In this document: piece after piece, positions 43,884 to 53,781 of the stretch | How positions within the stretch are numbered: the stretch's first letter is position 1 | Layout of the letters: each line of letters starts with the position of its first letter | Origin: Nageia nagi | Taxonomy: Eukaryota > Pinophyta | NCBI GenBank assembly: GCA_050084985.1 | Contig: JBITNC010000001.1 | Location: forward strand, 101,370,001-101,434,000 | Reading direction: 5' to 3' | DNA length: 64,000 nt | Position numbers and translations under genes: made by a program | Notes under the pieces: generated by a model | The model's database searches: none | The model's input: the letters and a program-made list of their open reading frames with translations, nothing else | Told to the model about the DNA's origin: nothing

Positions 43884-45542
43884 TTAAACTTCACTCCCCC
43901 TTGAGGGCAACTTCACCAACCCAAGAGAATCCCTAAGCTTGCAGAACTGAGCTTCAGGAAGGGGCTTGGTGAACAAATCAGCAGATTTTTCAGTAGATGG
44001 ACAATACTGCAAGTGTATGATGTCATCTAGAACCTTCTCCCTGATAAAATGGGCTTGGATTTCTACATGTTTGGTTCGCTGATGGAACACAGGATTCTTA
44101 GCCAAAGAGATAGCCGATTGATTATCTGACGAAATAAGAGATGGGCCATTTTGCTTATACCCAATTTCGTTCAAAAGATGCCTCAACCAAATAGCATCTT
44201 GGGCAGCAACAGACATGGCTCGATATTCAACTTCGGTGGTAGAAAGAGTCACAGTAGGTTGTTTCTTGGAATCCCAAGAGATAGCACCTGAACCAATGCT
44301 AAACACATATGCAGAGGTTGATTTTCTTTCATCTCTATCTCCCCCATAATCAGAATCTGAGAACCCTGAGAGAACAATTGAGGGCACTTTGGAATACTTA
44401 AGAGCAAGATCCTTTATCCCTGCGACATACCTCAATATTTGTTTAACAGCATTGAGGTGTTCAACATATGGTTTTTGCATGAATCGTGCCATCAGATTCA
44501 CTACAAAGGCAATATCAGGATGAGAGATAGTCAGATACAGAAGACTACCAATCAATTGTCTATAAGTTGTAGCATCAGCCAACTAAGAATCTGAGCTCAG
44601 TGATACAACGATTCCAGGAGAAACAGATATTGTAGCATATTTACACTCCTCCATTCCAAACTTTTGCAAGATGTCTAATATATACTTAGATTGACTAAGA
44701 TAAGTACAATCTTTATATTGGTATACTTGCATCCCAAGATAGTAATGCAATAGACCTAGATCAGTCATTTCAAATGTTGCCTTGAGTTTGGAGATGCACT
44801 CTTGAATGATTTCAATATTATTGCCAGTTATGAGAAGATCATCCACATAAAGGAGAATTACGACCATGTCTTTTCCTTGATTGAGTACATATAGATCTGA
44901 ATCTGAGAAGCACTTGGAAAAACCAATATCTGCAAAGAATCCTGAAATTTTCTTGTACCATGCTCTAGGTGCTTGCTTAAGTCCATACAAAGACTTCTTT
45001 AGCTTACACACAAGAGACTCTTTTCCTTCTGGAATAAATCCTTCTGGTTGATTCATGTAGATTTCAACATCTAAGTCACCATTGAGAAATGCACTTTTGA
45101 CATCAAGTTGAAAAGCTTTCCATCCTTGAGCTGTAGAAAGAGCAAGGATTATTCGGACAGTAGGCATCTTGGCCACAGGAGTAAAAGTTTCCTCATAATC
45201 AATACCATATTTCTGAGCGAAGCCTTTGGCCACTAACCTTGCCTTGAATTTTTCAATGTTTCCATCAGAATTGTACTTGACCTTGTATATCCATTTATTG
45301 CCAATCACATTTTTCTCATTGGGATAAGGAACCAAATCCCAAGTTTCATTTTTCATGAGTGCCTCATACTCAACTTTCATAGCTTCCATCCAACACTCTT
45401 GCTTGGAAGCTTCTTTGAAGGTTGATGGCTCATGTGTATTATCAATTTTGGCAAATAAAGAGTTATTCAAGGTCATACTCCTTGTAATTCTCTGTGCTGG
45501 AGAATTTTGCTCGTGTGGTGACTTCTCTACATGATCATCCAA
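43884..45542 (-). pseudogene. Copia B2 reverse transcriptase and RNase H (intact motifs, one amber)
   Basis: RT (45542-44583) is open for 319 codons. It includes NKWIYKVKYNSDG, LDVKSAFLNGDLDVEIYMNQPEG, KSLYGLKQAPRAWY and the catalytic LLYVDDLLITG. It ends in a TAG (44583-44585) where A2 has CAG. RNase H (44582-43884) is open for 232 codons, with [31 protein letters not shown] and [14 protein letters not shown]. Suppression of the amber would give a normal RT-RNase H. All catalytic residues are visible. Confidence 0.9.
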
Positions 45543-46828
45543 CTAGTTTGGTGCAGGCAAAGAATCATTTGTATCAGACACCTCAGTATGAGAGGTCGTA
45601 TCCTCAGAAAGTTCATTGAACTTGACATCCCTAGAAACAAAGACTATTTTATGGGATGAAGAGTAGAGCCTGTAACCTCTATGCTAATTATCATACCCCA
45701 CAAAGATGCATTTTTCTGATCGTTTATCTAGCTTCTTTCTTTTCTCTGAGGTAATAAAGGTAAATGCATCACAACCGAAGACCCTGAAGTGTGAGAGGTT
45801 AGGTTTCTTTCCTTTCCATGCTTCATATGGAGTTTTACCTTCAACTGCCTTAGTAGGACACCTATTTAGGGTGTGAATAGCAGTGTGAACAGCTTCGCCC
45901 CATAAGAAACTAGAAAGGTTACCCAACATGCATCTTGCCATTTCCATAATGGTGCGATTCTTCCTTTCAGCAACTCCATTTTACTGAGGGGTGTAAGGGA
46001 TTGTGAATTGTCGCTTAATCCCATGTTTAACACAATAGTCGTTAAACTCATTGCTATTATACTCACCCCCATTATTAGATCTCAGCATCTTGATCTTAAA
46101 ATCAGTTTGATTTTCAACAAGTGCCTTGAAGTCTCTAAACCTGTCAATAGTTTGATCCTTATGCTCAAGTAGATAACCAAATGTCATCCTACTGAAGTCA
46201 TCAATGAAGGTCAGAACATAAGAAGCTACCCCTAGAGACTTAGTCTGAAATGGACCCATCAAATCTGAATGCACAAGTTGAAGAGGACGAGTAGCCCGAG
46301 TTGCCTTATCTTTTTCAAACGTTTTCCTATTCATCTTTCCTAGAATGCACCTTCACAGAGACCAATTGTGGGTGAAATATTAGGTAAACCTTCCATAAGT
46401 TCTTGAGTTTTCATAGCTTGAATACTCTTGTGGTTAAGGTGTCCTAATCGTTGATGCCAAAGATTACCTTTTGAACAAACATTTGCAGCAAGACAAATCT
46501 TTGAAGGTACTTGATCCATAATATAAAGGTCATCCTTTACTGATCCTTTCATCAAGGTGGCAAGTCCTTTCTTAACACACCAGGAGTGTGAGGTAAACTC
46601 AAATGAGCATCCTTTCCTTGTGATCTGAATTACGGAGATGAGATTCATCCTTAGTTTAGGCACATAAAAGACATTATCAAGAGTCTTTCCATGAATCTTC
46701 ACACTCCCTATTCCGTGAACATCAAGGACTGTATTATCACCTATCACAACTGCATCCTTCTTGTACTTATGAAATTTTTCAAACTTATCCTTTTCATAAC
46801 ACATGTGATTAGTGCATCCTGAATCAAT
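45543..46828 (-). pseudogene. Copia B2 protease and integrase (broken)
   Basis: The protease active site IIDSGCTNHMC is intact at the start of this segment. The integrase finger LWHQRLGHLNHKS is present, but a one-base loss before its last Cys shifts the frame to a stop at 46340, exactly as in B1. The core (46334-45981) has LVHSDLMGPF, FIDDFSRMTFGY and RSNNGGEY. A TAA at 45981 (a CAA in the family) follows PYTPQ. The C-terminal part (45947-45684) ends at a TAG in YDNQHRGY, and another TAG at 45543 replaces Trp. Confidence 0.9.
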
Positions 46829-47803
46829 AATCTAATCATTTGAAATAGTTTGAGTCATTGAGTAGTAGGCAATAGTAGCAGTATGCTTGTTCTTCTTTCT
46901 ATTATTGAAATTTCTCATATTTGCATTTTCCTTACCTTTTTGAGCAAATTTCTTTTTGCGAAAATCATACTCTTTGTGCCCAAAGATACCACAGAAGTTA
47001 CAATTTCCATCAAACTTTTCCTGAGGTGTTGGATTGCTTGATCCAGCTTTGTCATTCCTGTGCCTGTAGTTGCCATGATTGTTGTTACCCTTTTTGTCAT
47101 ACTTCCTGAAGGTAGATGAGGACTTGTTATCTTTGAATTTGTAATGTTTGAACTTTTTCTTGAAAGGAGTTTTGGTTGCTCCTAGAGCAATGCTATTATC
47201 CTTTGGAGAAAGGTTCAACATTTTCTTGTTCAAAATTTCCTCATGCTTCAGAAGGAGTCTAGAAAGGTTATCAAGTGAGATGACATCTTCTTCATCATCA
47301 AGCCTTGTTTCCATAACCGTGACAAAGTTACTAAACTTTGTAGTAAGGCTTTGAAGAATGATGAAGACCATGAACTCATCATTGATCCAGTTGCACCCAC
47401 AACCAACCAATTGTGTCCTGAGGTCAATGATTTTATTTAAGTAGATGGAGGCACTTTCATCTTCACTTTGTCGATACTGCAACAACTTTTGTAGAATGGT
47501 AAACCTCCTTGAAAATTTAGACCCAAGGTAAATTTTCTTTAGCCTATCCCAAGCTTTCTTTGCTGAAGTTGATGAAGAGATCATGAGAAGGACATCATCT
47601 GAAACTGCACGATAAATCATTGAAGTTGCTAACTCATTCTTTGAGTTGTATACTTCAAGAGCCTTCTCATCGATAGGAGCGACCAAGTCTTCACTAACTG
47701 TCTGCCATAGCTTCTGTGCTTGTAACTCAGCTTTCATACGAGGTTCCCATATTCCAAAGTTGGAACCATCGATTATATGCTTGGGAACGAAGGTTTCAAC
47801 CAT
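46829..47803 (-). CDS. Copia B2 Gag and zinc knuckle (open for 323 codons, then a stop)
   Basis: This starts at the ATG at 47803, directly after the acceptor-like TAG. Residues 1-220 match copia Gag (IWEPRMKAELQAQKLWQ, YLGSKFSRRFTILQKLLQYRQ, LSRLLLKHEE). A basic region and a zinc knuckle CNFCGIFGHKEYDF follow (about residues 268-281), where the fourth zinc ligand is Phe. The frame should run into protease but meets a TAG (46829-46831) at a Trp codon just before IIDSGCTNHMC. Gag packages RNA in particles. The missing ligand may weaken RNA binding. Confidence 0.88.
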
Positions 47804-48725
47804 TGCTACAACAAAAGAGTAAATATGTAATAAGAATGCAAACTTTTACAATTTTCCATCTATACATATAAAACATCTAATAAGCAAACATGTCCCATAT
47901 GTGCAAACTTATTAACCACGATCCATAGAAGGATAAAGTTGGGGTTATTTTCTTGTATAGATTTAGGCCTTCACCTGGATGCCCGCAAGGTGGAGCCCAG
48001 GTACTACCAGTCCTCAACTAGTTCACCTTGGTCAGTAATATACTCTCACTAGGAGAAGTACTAACTATTTTCCAAGGATCCGACGTATCTTGGACCGGCC
48101 ATTTTAATTATCTTGATTAAGGTTTTCAATTTTCCTCATAGGTTATCAGGATAATCCCTGAATGGACGTGCAAATATGTGGTAACACTACACACATGCCT
48201 ATCCACCTAATAGAGTTATGTCCAATCCAACAGAGGTCTTAGGGGCAATTAAGACGGACTTACCACCACTCGGTTCTTCGGACTAAAAGGGCTCCAGTCT
48301 ACCCTGTCCTCACTTCGTGGCTCCCCAAACAAGTCATGTTACGGAAAATACGTGCAGATGTATTCATTTTAGGGTTTACTTTTCAAATTTTTACGTATTG
48401 CAAGTATAAAGCAAATATGCAAAAATATAAAGTAAAGTGAAAATACTCCATCCACATGAACTTGAAACCTTAAGAGGCCAAAATTGAGTCCAATGGGTTT
48501 TGTACTAACCCCTAAAGGACTTTTACATTTTTCATATTTTTGCTCAAGTTCAAAAATAATAAATTTTTCAAATGCTAAGTCCTATTTAGCATTAATCCAT
48601 AACTTAAACATGTATTAGTCCATGACTTAAAATTAAGTTTTAAACATGCATCATGCATTTTAACTTATAAATTTAAGCACTAAGCATGCTTTAATCCTAA
48701 CAATGTTAAGAGGCATGCATTTTAA

Positions 48726-48860
48726 ACTTAGCATGCAAGATCCATTTAGCATAACATGCAAGATCTATTTAGCATGCAAGATCTATTTAGCATAACGTAA
48801 ATATTTAAGTAACATGCAAGATCTATTTAGTATCACATGCAAGATCTATTTAGCATTTAA
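48726..48860 (-). repeat. CATGCAAGATCTATTTAG short tandem array
   Basis: About six imperfect copies of this 18-bp unit, some separated by TATAACGTAA-type spacers, lie in the TGCATGC zone of the B2 leader. B1 has only about two copies at the equivalent place (14735-14765). Confidence 0.85.
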
Positions 48861-49329
48861 GTAAAAAATGATAAAAATCCCCCCCATTTTGACTTAAAGT
48901 GCTAACAACTTGGATGCTAAAAAATTATGTTTAAGTGTGAGGTTGCCTTGTTGTCACTTAAGGGGTAAACTTTAAATAGGTAAGGGTGACTAAGGCAAAA
49001 AATCAAAGCAAATTTGGAGTGGATAAAAAAATTAAATACCCAACAACAAGAGTTTGACAAAAAAATGAAAGGGCCATGTGGAAGCCTCAGGGAGGTTGAG
49101 AAGCTGGGCAGGGGTGGCAAGAGAGACCAAAGTGTGTAGAAGGGTGGTGAAGGTGGCAGGAGAGACCAAAGTGTGTAGAAGGGTGGTGAAGGTGGCAAGA
49201 GGAGGCCATGTAGGGTGGTGGAGGTCACGTGGGGTGGCCAGTCGGTGAGGAGGGAGAGATGCGTTGGTTGGTTTGACTTGATCAATTGACCAAACCCCCA
49301 TCGCATGTATATCCTACGATCAGAGCAGG

Positions 49330-49990
49330 CCAGAAGAGGTTGAGCATGCGAAGTGTTCAACGGAGCCGTTTAGGGAATCATCTGCGATCATTACAATCAA
49401 ATAATTTGCGAGTAGCCTGTGATCAGTGAAGGTAATCAACTAATTTGCGAGCCATCTCGATGCATATTCGATGATCAGTGTAGGCCATGGAACTGTGTGA
49501 AAATGGTGTCTGCAACGTTCATCTTGGCAAACAACTCTCATGCCTTCCTGGCATGTCCGCCTGTGATCATTGTAGGTCGTGGTCTATAGCCTGCATCACG
49601 TCAAAGCCTTCACATGCCGACCCAACATTTCCTGGGTGCTATCATGGATGGTGAAGTACGTTGTCAAACAATTTCATGACCTGGAAACCAGGGCATCCTC
49701 GAATTATGCAAGGCATAAATAGATATCTCCAATGGATTGGCAGGAAGGCATGAGCTGCTTCTTGGGCAAATCTATGCGGGAAATATCATAGTCAATGCGA
49801 AACTAATTGAGAGCTTCCACGTATTCTCCGTGCGCTTGCGTTTCTACGATCGTGTGCAGGGGCTACGAGCAATGGAGGCCATGCAACGGAGCCAGAGGAG
49901 CACGGAGGTGGGCGTATGGCCAGTCGGGAGGAGGAGCAATCGCAGGAGGAGGAGGCAGGCGCACGAGAGGCTACGCTATGGATTTGACCC
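49330..49990 (-). pseudogene. Degenerate PPR-like sequence in the B2 leader
   Basis: On the minus strand KLFDNVL (about 49675), ELFAKMNVADTIF (about 49535) and repeated CTGATCGTAGGATATAC / CTGATCACAGGC words correspond to the TALIVGY segment of PPR units. The frames are badly broken. A Pro/Leu-rich stretch with an internal 42-bp duplication (FYTLWSLLPPSPP twice) continues to about 49020. Confidence 0.5.
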
Positions 49991-50739
49991 CCCCTGTTTG
50001 TAAAAATAATTTATTTAACATGATAATAATTAAGTTTGTATTTTGCCCTGACCTGCCCTATAGTTTTTTTGTTTTATTATATTTTAAACGAATTTAAAAT
50101 ATAAACAATATATATATATATTTTTTATTATTTTTGTTTGAAACAGATTTAAAATAAAAAATATATATATATATATTTTTTATTTTAAACAAATTTAAAA
50201 TAAAAATATATATATAGAGATCATTTTGACTATAGTTTAAACCAATTTAATATATATATTATGGTGCCAGTAATATATTATTGTGCCCTTAAAAAAAAAT
50301 TGTCCTCCTTTCTAAAATTTTATTTTTAAATGTTCATGCCTCACTAAACAAATACCATTAACATAAAACATAGTAGTATATGTAGGAGAAATGTCACAAT
50401 AATATAGTACTATTTTTTAAGCAAATAGTAATAACATAATACTACTAACATAAAAAATATTGGCATTTCATAGTATCCTCTTAAAAAATATATAGCATGT
50501 ATTGAGCATTTTTGTAAAAAAAATGCTACTATCATAAGAGGTTAGTATAGAAAAACAATACTTGCATTGTCATTATAATCATATTTTGCAAGAAATAAGC
50601 TCCAATATCTCACAAAGTATGTTAGTATCTAATGCAATAATCCAAAAAAAATGATCAAATAAGGAGGAACTTTATACCTTTTCTTAAAAATTTACCTCAC
50701 CAATGGGGTGTAAGATGAGGAATGAAGAAGGATGAAGAA

Positions 50740-50903
50740 CCTCCAAGATGTAGCTTCCACACTAAAAGAAGAGCTTCCACACCAAGAAGAGCTTCTACAC
50801 CAAGAAGAAGAGATTCCACAACAAGGAGAGTGTCTACACCTATAAGAAGAGCTTCCAGAATAAGGAGAGTGTCTACACGTAGAAGAAGAGCTTCCACAAC
50901 AAG
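50740..50903 (-). repeat. Minisatellite just after the B2 primer-binding site
   Basis: Repeated GGTGTGGAAGCTCTTCTT-like units of about 18-24 bases (minus strand) occupy the same place as in B1 but are more varied. They lie upstream of the donor-like site at 50695. Confidence 0.8.
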
Positions 50904-50917
50904 GCTCTGATACCAAT
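50904..50917 (-). promoter_or_regulatory. Primer-binding site of copia B2
   Basis: The plus strand reads GCTCTGATACCAAT, so the element strand reads ATTGGTATCAGAGC. This is identical to B1 and carries the exact copia core. Confidence 0.93.
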
Positions 50918-51414
50918 TGAAGGATTTGAACTAGATCTAAACAAATCCTTAAGGACCTAAGACTAGGAAGCTAAATCATTCATCGTCTATAATTCTAAGA
51001 ACATCATTCACACAATATGACACCAATATAATGTGGTTCCTCCCTCCTTGGGAGTACATCCATAACTAGTTCTCTATTCTCAATCTATGCCTCTCTTACA
51101 ACTATTCTCTTGCTCTCTCCTACACAACCAAGTAGAGTAATCTTACTCCAAAACTTAGATTTGTTACAAGAGAAGAGGCCCTCTATTTATAGCTTGAGAG
51201 CACCTCCCTAACCTTCCTTTAACCCAAGGGTAAGGTTAGGGTTACATTAAATGTATCACCTAACTTCAACCTACCAACTAACCACTTTGGTAAAGTCAAA
51301 GTCTACATATTAAAGAATTCAATTAATCTCTTAAGGTATCTACATACCCTTAAGTGATTAATTGAATTTACAAGGAGTTTAGATATTCACAATATTTCAT
51401 TACAAATTCTAACA
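50918..51414 (-). repeat. 5' LTR of copia B2
   Basis: This 497-bp LTR reads TGAAGGATTT...TTCTAACA on the plus strand. The reversed TATA box ATTTATA is at 51185-51191. It adjoins the PBS. Confidence 0.95.
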
Positions 51415-51419
51415 GCTCC

Positions 51420-53778
51420 TTGTTACCCTTTATGCTGGAAAATTTTGTTCCTATGGTGACTTATCTATATCAATATCCAACCAGCTAGGAGCAACTGAAA
51501 AGTCTATTAGATCAGCAACATTTTTATTAGATGTAGATTCTTCAAGAAGTTCATTAAACTTTACATCCCTTGAAATGAATACTACTTTATAGATTGGAGA
51601 GAAAAGCTTATATCCTCTATGCTGACTATCATAACCCATAAAGATGCATTTTTAAGCTCTTTTTTCTAACTTTTTCCTTTTCTTAGAAATAATATAGGAG
51701 AAAGCTTCACAACCAAACACCCTAAGGTGAGAAATGTTAGGTTTTCTTCTTGATCATACTTCAAAAAGAGTTTTTCTTTGGATAACTTTTATGTGACACC
51801 TATTCAATGTATAAATAGCAATGCTTACATCTTCACCCCATAAGAATTTAGGAAGATTACCCAACATACATCTATCCAACTCCATAATTATTCTATTTTT
51901 CTTTTTAACAACACCGTTCTGTTGAAGAATGTAAGGAATTGTAAATTACCTTTTGATTCCATATTTAACATAATAATCATTGAACTCATTGTTGTTATAT
52001 TCTTTCCCATTATCTGATCTCAACATATTGATTTTAAGGTTAGTTTGATTCTCAACAAAAGCTTTAAAAACCTTAAAACTCTCAAAAGTTTGATCTTTGT
52101 GCTCAAGTAGATACCCAAAGGTCATCCTACTAAATTCATCAATAAAAGTCAAGATGTAAGATGCTCCTCCAAGCGATTTAATCTGAAATGGACCCATCAA
52201 ATCTAAATGCACAAGTTGAAGAAGTTGAAATGTTTTTATTACCTTATCTTTTTCAAACTTTTATTTATGCATCTTACCAAGAATGCACTTTTCGTATAGA
52301 CCAACCAAAAGAAAAATTGAAGGCAAACCTTCCATAAGTTATTGGTCTTTCATGATTTGAATACTCTTATGGTTAAGATGCCATAAATGATGATGTTAAA
52401 TATTACTTTTAGAACACATATTAGAAGTAAGACACATCTTTGATGGAACTTGATCCATAATGTAGAAGTTATCTTTCACTGATCCTTTAACCAAAGTGGT
52501 AAGTCCTTTCTTAATGGACCAGGATTGAGAGTTGAACTCAAAAGAGTACCCTTTCCTAGCAACTTGGATCATGGAGAAAAGGTTCATTTTTAACTTAAGA
52601 ATATAAAGAATATTTTCAAAAACTTTTCTATGAATTAGTACACTTCTAATTCCTTGGACTTCAAAGGTAGAGTTATCACCTATCACAACTACATCTTTAT
52701 TATACTTGTGAAAGTTTTTAAACTTTTTCTTTTCAAAGCATAGGTGATTAGTGCAACCAGAGTCAATAATCTATTCATATGACAAAATACGAGACATGGA
52801 GTAGAGTGCCACAGCAAAACTAGCATGAGTATTTTTTTTCCTTTGTAGTTCTTTACATTTCTATTATCTTTGTACTTTTTCTTTCTTTTCTTTTTATAAC
52901 AATCAACTTTTTTATGACCTTGAATGCCATAATAGTTACAATTAGCATCAAACTTTTTCTTAGGATAAGGAGTGTTTGCTTTACCTTTTCCATCTTTTTG
53001 CTTGAAGTGATTATTGTTATTATTGTTCCTACTGCTATGATTATTATTTCTATTATTCCTATTGCTATTGTAGAGACCACCTCTTTTCTTAAATCTTTTG
53101 GAGGAAAAAGAATAAGATTTTTTTTATAGTTGAACTTCTTCTTGAAAGGAGTTTTGGTTGCTCCAAGAGCAACATATTATCCTTAGGAGAAGAAATCAAA
53201 TCTTTATTATTACAGGTTTTCTCATGCTTCAATAGGTGCCTTGAAAGGTTCTAGATGACTTCTTCTTCATCATCAAACCTTGTTTCTATAACTGTTACAA
53301 AATTTTCAAACTTTGAAGAGAGGCTTTGAAGAATGATGAAGACCATGAACTCATCATTAATCTAATTGCATCCATAAGCAACAAGTTAGATCTTTAGGTC
53401 AATGATTTTTTTCAAGTAGATAGCCATATTTTCATCTTCACTTTGACGATATTGAAGTAACTTTTGGAGAATGGTAAACTTTCTTGAAAAGTTTAAACCA
53501 AGTTATATTTGCTTTAGCTTATCCCATGCTTCCTTTGTTGAGGTTGAAGAGGATATCATCAGTAGCACATCATTTGAAACTGCACGATAAATCATGGAGG
53601 TTACCAACTCATTCTTTATGTTGTAAGCCTCTAGTGCCTTCTCATCTGTAGAAGGTATGAGGTTTTCATTCACTGTTTACCAAAGCTTCCTTACCTGTAA
53701 TTCAGCTCTCATCTGAAGTTTCCAAATCCCATAGTTGAAACCATCAAGAATGTGTTTAGGTAAAAAGGATTCTCCCAT
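51420..53778 (-). pseudogene. Copia A2 gag, protease and integrase (broken)
   Basis: The start is the ATG at 53778, followed by MGESFLPKHILDG-like sequence. The gag zinc knuckle (about 52905-52955) reads CNYYGIQGHKKVDC, with the same Cys-to-Tyr change as A1. A frame at 52686-52396 covers the protease-integrase linker. The integrase finger has Tyr for the first Cys of its C-x2-C but no frameshift (YEKCILGKM, about 52290). The core is at 52212-51946 (HLDLMGPF, FIDEFSRMTFGY, RSDNGKEY). The post-integrase block is at 51639-51451. It is cut at 51420 by B2. Confidence 0.86.
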
Positions 53779-53781
53779 TTG

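Larger units (their letters stand above)
47806..50695 (-). other. Intron-like leader of copia B2
   Basis: On the minus strand a donor-like GGTGAG|GTAAATTT begins at 50695. An acceptor-like TTACTCTTTTGTTGTAG ends at 47806, two bases before the gag ATG. The span is 2890 bp. The interior holds AT-rich sequence, a GC-rich PPR-like stretch (about 49330-49990), a Pro/Leu-rich stretch shared with B1, a TGCATGC zone and the conserved pre-gag block (47930-48510). The glutaredoxin fragment of B1 is absent. Confidence 0.62.
37298..51414 (-). mobile_element. Ty1/copia retrotransposon B2, full length, youngest copia in the window
   Basis: LTRs at 37298-37794 and 50918-51414 (497 bp each) are flanked by a perfect TSD, GCTCC (37293-37297 and 51415-51419). 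The LTRs differ at five positions, all transitions. Removing the gypsy-type insertion (37802-43069 plus TSD) leaves about 8.84 kb. It is inserted in copia A2 between integrase and RT. Gag is open for 323 codons and RT and RNase H are nearly intact, but several stops and the integrase frameshift prevent a complete polyprotein. Confidence 0.95.

Noticed and set aside
48917-49360. 147-codon Pro/Leu-rich minus-strand frame
   Set aside because: It lies in the B2 leader and contains a tandem duplication. The B1 equivalent is shorter and its frame is not conserved, so it is unlikely to be coding.
50692-50916. Small Cys/Ser-rich open frames on both strands that could look like a secreted peptide
   Set aside because: They are translations of the post-PBS minisatellite of B2. 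Similar frames arise wherever the GGAAGCTCTTC units repeat.
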